From assembly GCA_007258455.2 (NCBI GenBank), contig VDFB02000003.1:42101986-42165985 (forward strand): a DNA stretch of 64,000 nucleotides, written 5' to 3'. The position numbers and the translations under genes are program-made. Within the stretch, counting starts at the first letter, position 1. Every line of letters begins with the position of its first letter. The notes beneath the pieces were generated by a model. It searched no databases and was not told where the DNA came from. It was given only the letters and a program-made list of their open reading frames with translations. The DNA comes from Sequoia sempervirens. Taxonomy: Eukaryota > Streptophyta > Pinopsida > Cupressales > Cupressaceae. Shown piece after piece: positions 1 through 11,900 of this stretch.

Positions 1-387
1 AAACCCATTACAATACATCTTCAAACACTCCATGAACACTTTTGAAGCACAAGCTATTCATGCATTACATGTGACCAAGCATGAATCCACACATCCCATG
101 CCATGCTTCAAACCCTCACACATGCACAAGCTCAACCTGCTAACCTACAACAAACTCTCCCATCCTAAACCACTACCTTTGTGGTTGCTTTTATAGAAGC
201 AAGCTCCCACAAAACCACCAAGTGGTATTACACAAAACCATGTGACTAAAACCATGAGATTACAAAACCATGTCCCCACATTTAATATTGGGTACTTTAT
301 TTATTTATTTTCCCCAATACTAAATAATTACATTTTAGCAACTTATGTCCCAATGTTACATGCAACACAAAGTGGCCCCAAGAATAA
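1..387. other. unassigned sequence, 3' side of gypsy remnant
   Basis: No coding region recognised. It lies downstream (minus-strand sense) of the gypsy protease fragment, so it may be decayed pol, but I found no reverse transcriptase motif in it. The reading frames here are short and unlike known proteins. Confidence 0.3.
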
Positions 388-1479
388 TTACATTAAATAT
401 ATTATGCAAGGTGTACAACACCTTTTTCCTAACACTTTGGTCATTACATTAATAGTTCCTCCTAAGTCAATTAAGGTGTTCTTAATGAGAGTGCTATTTA
501 TTTTGACATCCACTATAGGGCTCTCAAGATTTGCATATTTGGGGACAATTATGTTTCCCAACATAATATCTATAAGTTGTCCTAACACATGTACAATCTA
601 AGGGTCTTTTTCGCTTCCTACGTGGCCTTTTGAACCATAACTCTCTCACAATTTTAATATAAATAGGAACTTCCTTGATGGCCTAGATGAGGGGTATTTT
701 GATGCAAACATCCTTGTGTTGTCTCAACAGACCAGTTTCAACTTGTGTTTGAAGTCTTTAAACTTCTAATCTCTTAGGAAATGGAGGCTCTAGACTTAGA
801 TTGGTTGGGTTAACCTGATTTGACTTAGGTTCCTTAGGTTGTTTGTCTAAGGTCTCTACTGGGAGTTCCTCATCAACCAATTCAATGATGTGAGGAGATG
901 AAGGCCCAACCAACATTTTCTCTATTTTGAGGTGGACATCACTCACCTCAACCCCATAAGTAGGGTATTGAATAACTTCGTTAGCATAAGTCTATTAAAC
1001 ATGCTTTTTATTGGGGTTAGGTGCAGATTGTGCTGGAAACTAAGGTGCTCTAGGTGGTTGTGGTGTTGGATTTGTCGGGTTTGGCATAATGGCTTGTTGT
1101 TTTGGTTGCAAGGGCTGTTGTGTATTCTAATAATTCATGTTTTGATTTTGCCACTACTGACCTCTTTGCCAATAAGGTTTTCATTGGTTTTGTTGGGGTG
1201 GCCATGAGAATTATACTTAGATCCTTGGTAATTTTTAGGTGGCCACATGTTTTTTTGTTGTTGATTCCAATCGGGTTGAGGCATTGGCCATTATTGGTTT
1301 TGCATATTGGCCCAATATTAAGGGTTCCAATGAGGAAATTTTACATTTTTACCAGGGAATGACATGTTATAATTCAAAGGGTCTTGGGCCATACCTTGTA
1401 TTGGCTACCATGTTTTCCTTTGAGCTATGTAGAATACTTTCCCATCTTCACCTTCCAATGCATGAAATTCTGATGTCCC
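388..1479 (-). pseudogene. Ty3/gypsy gag-pro linker and aspartic protease fragment
   Basis: This is the continuation of the gag at 1480-2331, read on the minus strand. At about 950-1400 the frame is rich in Pro, Gln and Asn (motifs such as MPQPDWNQQQ and PPKNYQG), broken by stops, which is typical of the region after gag in plant gypsy elements. At 758-946 an acidic linker ends with PPFPKRLEV, like the pre-protease linker of Athila/Tat elements. At 388-588 a retropepsin-like stretch contains LIDLGGTINVM, where plant gypsy proteases usually have a D-L-G-A/S core. In the element the protease would cut the polyprotein. Frames shift and stops are present, so this copy is dead. No RT, RNase H or integrase is visible downstream to position 1. 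Family assignment is by motif only. Confidence 0.65.
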
Positions 1480-2331
1480 TTACTTATCTTCAGAGATACT
1501 TGCCACCTTCTTGCACTTGCAATTAGTGTTTCTCTGTCTACAATATGGGCAGTATTCTGTAAGGGTTACTTCTACCTCTTCTTGCTTCTTTTTTACATGG
1601 AGGGTTTCTAATTGTGTAACCAAGTGGCTGGTGATATCCTCCTTCATATTTGATAGAATATTGCTCAACTCTATTCTAGAGATTCCATTGGATGACTTGC
1701 TAATGGAAGATGTCATGTCTCTTGTAGCCTTCTTGGTGAAAGAACTTGAATAGTTCCTGCATGCTTTGCAAATTTCCTCAAATGGTGCCAGTGAGATATC
1801 TCCTGCCCCAATGAGGTTAAGTGCATCCATGCAATCCTCGTTAATCCCTCTCAAGAATATCAAATTTAAGGACTCATCAAAGAGTCTATTTTAGTGGGAT
1901 TTATTAAGAAAAAACAAAAACCTCTCCATATAGTCTTCCAAGGATTCATCTTCCTTTTGTGACATCCTAAACATGTCATCCTTCTTTCTATCTATGCCTC
2001 TGCAATAATCCTGGTACTTTTCTAAGAACTTTGTCTTCATGGAATTCCAATTTGGAATAACATCTCTTCCCAAACCCATAAACCATCTTTGAGCAACATC
2101 CTTTAGTGTTGCTAGAAATAATTTGAGCCTATGTGCATCAGTGGTATAGTCATAACTTCTACATAGCATGTCAAACTCAAAAAGAAAGGTGTCTAGATCC
2201 TCTATGACCAACCCATAGAAGATAGGCAATGGTGAAGGAGGTATGTTCTTCAAAGTAATTGCTCTCTCTTGGTTGGAAATGAGGAACTCAAACATGACAT
2301 GTTCTAGTGGTGTAATGGCGTAAATTTGCAC
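1480..2331 (-). pseudogene. gag: Ty3/gypsy retrotransposon gag
   Basis: One minus-strand frame, interrupted by a single TAA near 1876. The N-terminal part matches the plant retrotransposon gag domain: a helix with FYGLVIEDLDTFLFEF, then LKLFLATLKDVAQRWF, then WNSMKTKFLEKY, then EDESLEDYMERF. After the stop the frame resumes with LIFLRGINEDCMDALNLIGA and GDISLAPFEEICKACRNYS, which is the usual end of the gag capsid domain. A cysteine-rich stretch, CPYCRQRNTNCKCK, sits near 1540 and may be a decayed zinc-binding segment. Gag would form the cytoplasmic particle that packages element RNA. The start at 2331 is the first Met of the open frame; the true start may be upstream. Confidence 0.8.
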
Positions 2332-3517
2332 CTAGTAAAATTTCCCATTAATTTACCCTTACCTTAGCCTTACAAGTCCAATGATGCAAAAAAAATCCGC
2401 CTTGATCCTAATTTCCCACGTGTCCTTGTCATTTTGTGTCGGTGGAGGATTTTTTGTCGGAGGCACGTGAACGTTCACGTGTCATGCTGTCATCCTGATA
2501 GATTCTTGTGTCTAGAATTTGTAGAAACGTTACGCTTCCTTATTACCTACGAAGGTAACATCTCCTACCAACTCTTGACTGACAAAAAATGACTCTTTGC
2601 TTCCTTTCATCCATTCAAACTTCAATCTTTTGACTCTCTCATGTTGGTTCTTTCACTCTCAAGCTAATTCTATCATTCTTGCAACTCTCCTTGATCATTC
2701 TTGCTTCACTCTCACTCTATCTTGTTGCTACCAACTTTCTACTTGGCTTCTACAACGTCTTCTCGCTTCAACACCATCGTCTTTGCATGATTACAAAGCT
2801 CTACCTCTTTGGCATGGTGGTGTCATCTTTCTCCTTCCTCTATCAACCTTGAGCGCTCATAGTAGGGAAGGTGGTATTGTGTCTTTTCATTTACTTGCAT
2901 TATCGTCTTGTAGAGTAGCATTCAGTTTGCCATTGCTCTCTATTAAATTGTGTCATTTATATTCTCTCTTTCATTTCTTTTCTCCATATCGTTGCATTTT
3001 GGTTATTCATGGAGGTGGGAACACCAAAATGGGGGTCTGAATGAGGTAGACCTCAAAACACAACCCAACACTTTTCCTATTTATGTGTGTGTAGGTACAA
3101 GTTCATCCACTTGGAGCTAGCTAGAGAACTAGACTGTGAGTAAGTGACCATTCTTCTCACTTCTTTGTCAATCTATCATTAGAATAGTCCCTTTAAAGTA
3201 TTATTCTTTTTGTACTTTGCTTTCCTTTACTTTTTTCTCAAACTATAAAACTAGTAAAAATCAGGTTGTTAGTAGGCTCAGTGAGTTTCTAGCTGATGTT
3301 TAACCCTCTGTCCATACAAGACGCCAGTGCATCCTTGAGACTTTAGTGTGATATGTTGAAGTCCAGTTCTTGTGCTACCATCCTCAGACAGAGAGTTATT
3401 TGATTCGTAGCCTGAGACCCTTGCATTTTGCTAACCTGGTTTTCAAAAACACCTATCATTAGCAGAAGGGAAAAAGGGTCCTATTTTCCCTTACTTTTCA
3501 GCCTGTCTATCCTTTCT
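2332..3517. other. leader or inserted sequence between gag and PBS; G-box cluster
   Basis: No protein recognised. In the minus-strand gypsy element this would be the leader between PBS and gag, but at 1.6 kb it is long and may contain an insertion. It holds three CACGTG G-boxes: one at 2417-2422 and two inside a perfect 18-bp palindrome at 2464-2481. After that comes a pyrimidine-rich tract on the plus strand (2580-2760). An open frame at 2597-3040 (+) has the composition of non-coding CT-rich DNA. Confidence 0.4.
2464..2481. promoter_or_regulatory. perfect 18-bp palindrome with two G-boxes
   Basis: CACGTGAACGTTCACGTG equals its own reverse complement. It places two G-box cores (CACGTG) 12 bp apart around AACGTT, with a third G-box 42 bp to the left. 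G-boxes are bound by plant bZIP and bHLH factors. Regulatory use here is inferred. Confidence 0.45.
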
Positions 3518-3751
3518 TTACCTATTAATCAATTTGAGGTATTTAGGGTAATTTGTTCCTTGAGGCTCTTCCATGACCTTAAGCCTTGGGGGTGATGAAT
3601 CCCCCTTCTCTACAGGTGGATATTCAACTGATGCATCAACCATGATGTTGATGTGTGTGTGGGAAGTCTCCTTTGTGTCTGGTGTGGATATTGGTGTTAG
3701 GGATGATTCTTCTTTAGAAATACCCTCTCTCTTTTTCACTTTGTCCACCAA
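3518..3751 (-). other. 77-codon open frame, unrecognised
   Basis: Lies between the gag and the PBS on the same strand as the gypsy element. The translation is hydrophilic, rich in Ser, Pro, Lys and Glu, with no motif I recognise. It could be a short leader ORF of the element or chance. I assign no function. Confidence 0.2.
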
Positions 3752-3971
3752 TATCCTCTATAGCTTTGTGTGCTAAGGGGATAAATATTCTTAGAACATC
3801 TCGTTGTCTCTACATAAAATGATTATGACTCTTTGGTTCAATGGTTCCTACACATTGTTAGTAAAGTGTGTTGTTGTTGGTGGGTAAAACATAATTACCC
3901 TAATCCTAAAAACAAAAAACACTAACTATGAAAGTTGAAAAATACATAGGAGAATCTTGAATGTAGCATTG

Positions 3972-3989
3972 TCCCTAGCAATGATGCCA
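3972..3989 (-). other. primer-binding site of the minus-strand gypsy element
   Basis: The minus strand reads TGGCATCATTGCTAGGGA. The Athila-type plant gypsy PBS is TGGCGCCGTTGCCGGGGA; all five differences are transitions, as expected from deamination of methylated cytosines. It sits 5' of the gag in the right orientation. The LTR would end just before it, at about 3994. Confidence 0.65.
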
Positions 3990-3993
3990 AAAA

Positions 3994-5250
3994 TGCAAGG
4001 CCTTTCTAATGTTCAATCAATATGGTGTTTTTAAGAGTGGATACACTATTCAGAGGACAGGTTCCTAACTAAACAGATCAACAAATCCTTACAAAGGATT
4101 CATTAAATTATCAACCAGGGCTCGTAAGCTTTTGACAGTGTTGGCACTATATGTCCATTCAAGGATCCTAACTATGCCCTATATTAATGAAACATAGGTG
4201 ATTGAACACATGTATAGAAAACTATACAGCTAGAAAGGAAAATAAACCGTCAAATTACAAAATAGGGGAAATAACATAAATTTGTTGCTTATGCTACATG
4301 TACTTTCTGCTTAATGCTATAACTACTAATTACTAAATCTGAACTTGCAACTAACTAACACTATTGACATCTAACTTCTAACTTCTTTGAAAAATAACTC
4401 AACATACTATTACAGAATGTAATACATGCTACAAAATATCTTTCATGGAATTCACATACATATAATTGAGAATTTAGATAAAGGGATACATCAATGTAAC
4501 ATCTAATCTAGTACAAAAAATAAGATGGGTTGACAGTACCTCGAGTGGACCTTGCTTGAGTTGTTGCACCCATAGGAGATATCAACTATGCACTTTTGAT
4601 CAACAAATCATGATATTAAGCTAAGCTCCTTTATTGCATAAAAACTGAACTTCTTACTGTCTGACAAGAATCTCTAAAGATTTCTTATTCCTCAGTACAT
4701 GACTATTGCAACTTGATAACATAAAACTAACAACAATGTTCAAGTATTTTTGGTAAAACAATCAAAAAACTAGATTTGCTCCTTAACCATTGATCCCAAT
4801 AGATAGACTCAGGAGGAGTTTTATTCATGCAATGACTAAAAAATAAAATATAAATGCATACACCCATTCTCCCTCAATAATAGGGAGAGGACTAGTCTTT
4901 GTAACTGATAACCATAATTGAAAAAGATAGAAGAAGAGAATTTAAATTGTAACTTTGCCCTAACAGTATGATAGAGACGTGCTCCATGCAAACTATCACG
5001 TCATTAAAACTTCCCTACTCAAAGTAGACTCCTTCCTGTCATCTTGTTTAGTGTTGGTGGTGACTCACAGTTGACAATCCAATAGTCGTCTTCATTCCTT
5101 CCTGGAATTGTTGTGTTTCAAGCGTTTTGGCTTCTCCCTTGTAACTGGTTGCGGTCTTTATGTTGTGGGTTGAAAATCTAGTTGCTATGGGTTATAGTTC
5201 TTCTTAGCTGCAAAATGTTAGTTTCATCTTAAAGCATACACATCATTAAC
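3994..5250 (-). repeat. probable 5' LTR of the minus-strand gypsy element (outer end uncertain)
   Basis: Inferred from position: it lies immediately outside the PBS and begins TGCAAGG on the plus strand (an LTR ending ...CA on the minus strand), separated from the PBS by four bases. No second LTR copy lies in the window, so the outer boundary cannot be fixed; 5250 is only a typical-length estimate. No genes are seen in it. Confidence 0.35.
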
Positions 5251-6146
5251 AATCATGAATCAAGTATAGAATCATACTAAATTTTGTGAACATTCATATA
5301 TCCACACATACAAATACCATCATATCATATTATATTTCCACATACTAAAGTCAGGTTTAAGATGCATTAAAGATATAAAGATGTAGAAGTCTTAGGATTG
5401 TTTATGAACTTGGGAGGTTGAAATGCTAAAAGACATGAACTTAATGAAAGAAGACTAGCTATTATCTAAGCTCATCAGTCGTGCTTTCTATTGTTGTAAT
5501 CTCTTACTTCATGATGATGTTGGCGATGTAATTGAATAAGGTCAGGTTCATTTCAACAGTGTTTTAGAGCCCTACCTACTATAAAGAGGAGGCATATATT
5601 TTTACAACTAGTTATTAAGGTGATTGCTAAGAGTTATAGGTTGTCTTTCTAAAGGAGGCCATTCCTTTATTCTCTAGTTGTTGCGAGTTGAAGGAGGATA
5701 AGGTCAAAGTAAATGTGAAGAATGCCTCAAGCCATAATATTATGTACTAATCGAAACTATGACTATGTTAAGGTTGTGGGGGAGAAACCTCTATTAAGTA
5801 CATAACTTTTATGATATTATGTTTGATCGTTTGGGTAGGGCTAGATGTGGGAGAGGCTGCGACAATTTTGATGAATGGGTAGAAGGGGTTGTATAGCTAA
5901 TACTATTTGATTTCCTAATAGCCAATGTGACAATATGGGGTATTCCTCAAATTTTGTTGGTTTCTGGACCTCAACTGGGTACTATAAACAAAAAAAAATG
6001 ACATGTCCTATGCAATTTGTAAGTGGTTTCTTCCCTTGGAACTCTCTCTATAAATTTCAACATATCAATTAGTACAATTGTGAATGACATGGTAGATGTC
6101 GATGACAAGACAAAATTAACATTTATGGAGATATATATATATATAG
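5251..6146. other. no gene seen
   Basis: AT-rich sequence with no open frame of note and no motif recognised. It ends in a short AT dinucleotide run that abuts the hairpin starting at 6147. Confidence 0.3.
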
Positions 6147-6198
6147 ACTAGCTTTTGATCAATTATTTGTCCATGGTGATCTCTCTCTCTATATATAC

Positions 6199-6232
<34 letters not shown>

Positions 6233-6275
6233 AGAGATAAATCACCATGGACAAAGCAGTTGATCAAAAGCTAGT
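6147..6275. repeat. long inverted repeat (34-35 bp arms, 60-nt loop)
   Basis: Left arm 6147-6180 (ACTAGCTTTTGATCAA ... CATGGTGAT) is nearly the exact reverse complement of right arm 6241-6275, with a few mismatches and one gap in the middle. The 60-nt loop is a CT run, a TA run and about six AGTT units. It could be the end of a foldback element. Related sequence (GATCAAAAGTTAGTCTC) recurs near 39615. Confidence 0.75.
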
Positions 6276-7299
6276 CTCTCTTTTCTCTATCTCTCTTTCT
6301 ATATTCTCCTCTCTATGTTGTATGGATTTTAGTAACGACATATCAAAGAAAAATAAAATGTAAAATTTATAGTAAAGAGGATCCTTCTCTTCAAAAGAAC
6401 AAGTTGAGTTTACCTTCATGGCTATTGCTTGCCCATAATTTTTTTTTATATAAGTAATTTCTAATACATGCTTACCACGTACATCTTGACAAATAATATT
6501 TTTTCCAGTATGTATCTGTTGAGACATCAATAAACCAAAATTTAACATACTAAAAACTATGAAAATTTTATTCCATTGCAAAAGAAGGGCCCATTTGTAC
6601 CATCACAAAATTGTACCAATATTGAGTTAAAATATACAATGAATTGTAGCTTAAGATTAAAAAAACTATGGGAAAATTAATTCCAAGTTGTATGGTATCC
6701 ACCATATCTACATATTAGCTTGGATTGATGTCTTTATCAATGCATCATCCAGAAAGGATTTCACTCATCATTTTTTGGTAAGAAGTAATGAAGCTTTATA
6801 AAATGAAACTTACACTGCTTAGAGAGCAATCAAATGGTCCACTTTGTCAATCTAAGTCTAATGGGTGGCACTTGGAGCTTAAACTCAAAGTGATCAAAAT
6901 TTATAGGAGCAAATTGTTTGGTAGAATGCCCCAAAGATTTGGTCTCATGGGTTGCTATGATCATAACATTTACACAAATTGGATTTGTTGGAAAGTCATT
7001 AAAAACTTGCAAACAAACACAATCGACACATATAAAGTTAATCTTCACAACCTTTACTTATTTTCTCCTTGTGCAAAATAGGAGCTCTAGAATAGGGTAT
7101 GATATCTACCACAACATAATGTAAGGGGATTTTTTCAGATATTATAAATATAACTACCATGGTAGACATGTATATAAAATGTGGAGCCATAAATACGACA
7201 CTTTAATTGTTAGTCTCTCTTCTTTAGATCTCTCTCTTTCTTTTACCCTTTATATCTCCCATTTCTCTCTCTCTTTCTCTATGCATGTGTATATCTCTT
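6276..7299. repeat. CT-rich repeat unit, left flank of the nested LTR element
   Basis: Holds CT/CTTT microsatellites (6276-6320 and 7209-7299) and, at about 6690-6900, a segment that reads similarly to 41100-41380 on the other side of the big insertion (both run from a 'ccaccat' stretch through 'taagaag' to a 'gtgg..cttg' stretch). The minus-strand open frame 6264-6581 (105 codons) matches nothing I know and starts in repeat sequence. Confidence 0.4.
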
Positions 7300-8512
7300 T
7301 TTTGACCACCCAGAATACTAAGAGGGGGGTGAATCAGTATTCTATTAAACCAATTAATCATAATCCATCCAATTATCAATACAAATCTAACTGCAACAAT
7401 GAATGGAAACATGAAGCAACCACAATATCACATGACACATGAACAACAAGATTTTTACGTGGAAAACCCAAAAAGGGAAAAACCATGGCGAGGATTAGCT
7501 CACAATATATTATAAATGATTATAAGATATTACAAAGGACCACTGCCAGGACACATTGTCCAATAAGGCTCACAAGCAAAGAAGATACAAAACAAAAATG
7601 GCTACACAACCAAGATTTGAACTGATACAAAGTGCACCTTCCTTGCGCTGGATTCAGTTCCTTTGAAGCTCTGAATACATAACATTGCTTTGCTTTGCAA
7701 TTGCTCAACATTCACAACAATTCTACTATTATTCGGATCACACATATAGATTCACATTTTCACATCATAACACTTATCATCTTGCATGCCATGTCATCTC
7801 ATTTCTCATATAATCTAAAAAATCTCTTATATATATACCCAATACATCTACATACATCAATTAGGTCAGCCTAATTAGATGTAGCCCTATTTTAAATACA
7901 AATTGCCTTGTTGGCTCCACACTTGATTCAAAAATATCTTCACACTCAAATAAAACATGCAACACTTGATTTAGGTCAGCATGGACCTAAAATAGATCTC
8001 ATTACCATCTGCAATACATATTTTATTTCCACAACATATATCAAGCATTAGGTTGGCCAAGAATTAGACCTAATCACAAAATAAGCCAACTGATCAACAC
8101 CAATGCTCCATATAGTCACATAATCACTCACCATCTGGAATATATAGTGCACTGAAACCTGTAAAAAATCTCCCAAAATTTCTAAGTCTGAATCCAATCA
8201 CCGAAGGAACGCGAACTAGATTACACATACCTATTTACACTGTATAAAGCCAAAACTACATGTCGAACTACTATCACTTGTAACTTTCAAACCGTTCACC
8301 CAAAATTGTTGAAATCTTTATTATAGATACAAAAAGTAGTCGAGAATAACATATTATACCCTCACAAGTAGATCTTATTACATGAGCAATTCCAGATTAA
8401 AATACTGGATTAAGATGTCTCCATTTTGTTCACCGAATTAGAGAAACTGTCAACAATCAATGTTGGCATCAATGACAACACATTAAAGGGTTCCTTCTTC
8501 ATTCTTTCAACA
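7300..8512 (-). repeat. 3' LTR of the split retrotransposon
   Basis: 1,213 bp. It aligns end to end by eye with 38229-39439. On the minus strand it starts TGTTGAAAG next to the polypurine tract. Its outer end has decayed from TGTTGAACACCC to TTTTGACCACCC (plus strand). A CGTGGAAAACCC-type motif near 7459 recurs in the other LTR and, changed, near 58048. Confidence 0.8.
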
Positions 8513-8527
8513 ATCTCCCCCTTTTTC
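8513..8527 (-). other. polypurine tract
   Basis: The minus strand reads GAAAAAGGGGGAGAT directly before the LTR start TGTTG. This is the classic plant copia-type plus-strand primer and fixes the LTR boundary and element direction. Confidence 0.8.
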
Positions 8528-8920
8528 ATTGATGGCAACATGAGCCAAAAATGAATCTTCAAAATGCAACACATACACCATCTCCAACTATCTTCAAAAA
8601 CCTCAAACATACATCATCTCTTCCTTCATCTGATTTCTCCAATCATCTCAGTTCAATCTTCTCCAAAGACATTTCCTATCACCTTAATTCTCCTAACTTA
8701 TCTTGTCATCAAACCTCTCCCCCTTTGAAATCAAGGACAAAGGGTATGTTGGTAACACACATGTAAGCTCCAAAATTGATGCAAATGTACAAGTGAATAA
8801 TCTGAGTGAAATGTACTAACTCCCCCTCAGGGAGTTATCCCAAAAATTTGATCTAACCATATGTATAATGAAAAATTGAAGGCATTTGAAAACACGAAAG
8901 AGTATACATGTGAGAAATGT
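8528..8920. other. spacer between long ORF and polypurine tract
   Basis: Short frames only. Clusters such as tccccct (near 8716 and 8821) resemble degenerate purine-tract copies on the minus strand. No gene recognised. Confidence 0.3.
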
Positions 8921-11900
8921 TCAACCAGAGGAGGAGGCACCTTCTAGCTCCTTAATAATTTCTTGCCAAGCGGACTTCCCTTCATTCTAAGTCTTTTTGG
9001 CTACAACAAGTGATTTATACATTGATTCTAGTTCAACTATGCTCTCCTCTCCCTCTTTTAGAGTACTTGGGTTAGGATTTATCTTTGTAAGTTTCTCAAC
9101 TTCAGAAAGAGCACTTGACATTGGTATATGCTTGGTCTTCACCAAGTCCCCAACACCAAGTCCCCAAGCCATCCAAATGTCCTCATTATGTCTTCTTTTT
9201 GCCTTTGTAAAGTGATTTTTTTTGCAAATATATAATGGCAGTCCAAGAGGTATAATCTCTATCTTATGTTGGGTCATATGCTCTAGAGGCATTAGTTATT
9301 TGTGACTAGAGTCCATTAAGTCCTTAATTCCTTGAGTGGCATCTGGCCACCTCATGCAATACAAAAACAAAGTCTTCACCTCATCTTCACATTATTGCGC
9401 TTCTTTCAGACATTCCTCTACTTTCCCATGTGTAGATGCACATTTTTCTTGTAGCTCTAAAAGTCTCTTTTTTGCAAACCTTGACTGAACATCTTTTTAT
9501 GTCTGCTCCTTCATATCAGAGGCATACTCCTTAAGGGAATCTACCAAAAACTTCAGATTTTCAACAGGAGTTAGAGAGTTATCAATTGTGGCATTGGGAG
9601 TGGTATCCTGTAGAGACTTGATGGCATCATTAATCAATTCTATCCCCTTTTGGAAAGTCTCTATAATCTCTTTCCTATTGGAGACATGGAAGATGTCTTT
9701 GAGCTCCAACTTCTGAATTGGTGAGATCTTTTCAAGATCCACACCGCCTTGGTACATCGAGAGTTGTAACAACTCAGGTGGAATTATCAGTTGGAACCTT
9801 ATCTGGTTTGTCAGAAGACCCTTGAGTGAGTTACCAGAAGGTTCTCCAGATGACTTTGGTAGCTCCATGATCTTTTAAGACTCTTCTTCATTCCTTTCAA
9901 CCTCAGTCTCTTCTTTATTCTCCTCTTTCTCTTCTTCCTCTTCTTTGCTAGAGGGATTTTCCTTTTTCTTGTCTTTTTCTCCTTCTTTTTCTTCATCCTT
10001 ATTTTGATTGTCTCCACTTCCTATGTCTTCATTTTCTTTTTCAAGGTGATCTTTACCATCGTCATTAGCATCATTCTTATCATGTTCCTATTCTTGTCAT
10101 ATATTATGGTTTTCATCATTAGCACCAATGGTCTTTTCAGTGTCTTCTAGAGGAGTGAGGATCTTTGGGGAAGAATTTTTTTCATCTACCGGTGGTGGTC
10201 AGGACACCATATTCTCTGTATCATCAAATTCTGGAGTTTATTTTGTAGTATGAACATTTACTTCTTTTAAAACTAGTAAATTTATAACTAGAGGAATATT
10301 TTCCTCTGCATCAGTGAACTTTTCTTTATCATGCTCCTTTCCTTGAGTAGTACCGGATGATGAAGCAAAAATCATCCCAATTTTTTTTGCAATATCTCTG
10401 ATAGTATTCACTATATCCTATTTCAACTTGTCTGCTCAATCCTTTTCTCTACCCATAAGAATGGTGACTCTTTGCTTCACTCTGAATTCTTTAGTGTATA
10501 CTTCAATTAGTGTAGGCTTATCATCCTTAGATAGAGAGGATCCAATTTCCTCTAAAGCATCAGTTCTTATCTTATCTTCAACTTCAACTGCTTCATGCCT
10601 TCTTTCCACCAAGGCATCCCACACAACACTAGGAACCTTCTTCCTAATGTTATTCATATCTGCATCTAAAATGATAATATACTAAATGATGGCTTCAATG
10701 GTTGTTTTCTTATCTTCTTCATCCACTTCATCATACAACTTCACAGTACCTTCTAACAAATTATCATGCTCTAACATGTTACTGACCAAAACATCTAATC
10801 TTATTGGAGTACGAGCTCTTACCAGAGGAGTCTTTGTCTTTTTTTTTCTTTTTCTCTGAAGAGTCTTCTTCTAACTTCTTCTCCTTCTTCTTTTTAGGTT
10901 TCTTGTGGATGTGTATAGTGAAAGATTCCTTTTCTTTTTCTATCTCCTCTTCTTCAGAAGTGTCCACAATGTCAACCTTTGACTTCTTCACTCCAGTGCT
11001 TGCTTCTTGTGAAGCACCTTCACCACTTAGGGTATCACTTCTTATTTTCCTTGTAAGTTGTTCTTCATGCTCCAATCTGAGCTCAATTTCTTCTTCCACA
11101 ATAGTACTTAAGTTCTTCTCTCTGAATGTTTTTTTCTTTTTCCTTCTTCCAGAGGTAGCAAGGGCTGCTATCAGAGGTATATTCTTTCTCTTGCTCATTC
11201 TTGTACTTGGATTGAAGGGTGCAATTAATTCTTTAGTAACCAAAGCATCAAGCTCCACCTTTCCTTTAGAAGCAACTATTTCGAAGGATTTGGGAAATGC
11301 AAAGGCATGGGTGGGAGTTGTTCTTCCTGATCTCCTTGCTAGCGAAGACTCACCAACTGCTTTTCCTTTTTCCGCAACTATTTCCCTTAACCTCTGTACT
11401 TCTTCTCCTATAAGCCCATGTTTCATAAAGTATCCATTTACTTGTTTTGTTACCCTTTTATTTCTTGTAGGTGTTGATAGTTCCATGTGCACTTCTGATG
11501 ATTTTTCCTCATATGTCCCATGTCTCGATAGAGAGGGGTCCATAGAAATCTTAAACAATAACTCAGCATATCCCTCAACATCATTTTTAGAAACTTCATA
11601 TCGGAGAGGCTCAATCCACACTATTCTTGGCTCAATAGCCTCAATTGTCCATTCATCAGTTGAAACAAGGAAAGTAATTTCCTTTGTATATTTCTCTACA
11701 AGTTTACTGAGAATTCTCTCCCTTTCATGCATGTCCTTTTGAAATACCTCAAAGAATGCAGTCAAGGCATCATCCTAAGCTTTGTAGTCACCTAAGTTGT
11801 GCATATAGTCAAAGATTTGATGTCCCATTGGTCTACTCATGTCCCATACAACATGTTTTCTTCCAAGAAGCTCTGTTAAAAAGTAGAACAACAAACACAT

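Noticed and set aside
2597..3040. 147-codon plus-strand frame
   Set aside because: Cys/Leu/Ser-rich translation of a pyrimidine-rich tract, no motif, next to retrotransposon sequence on the other strand.
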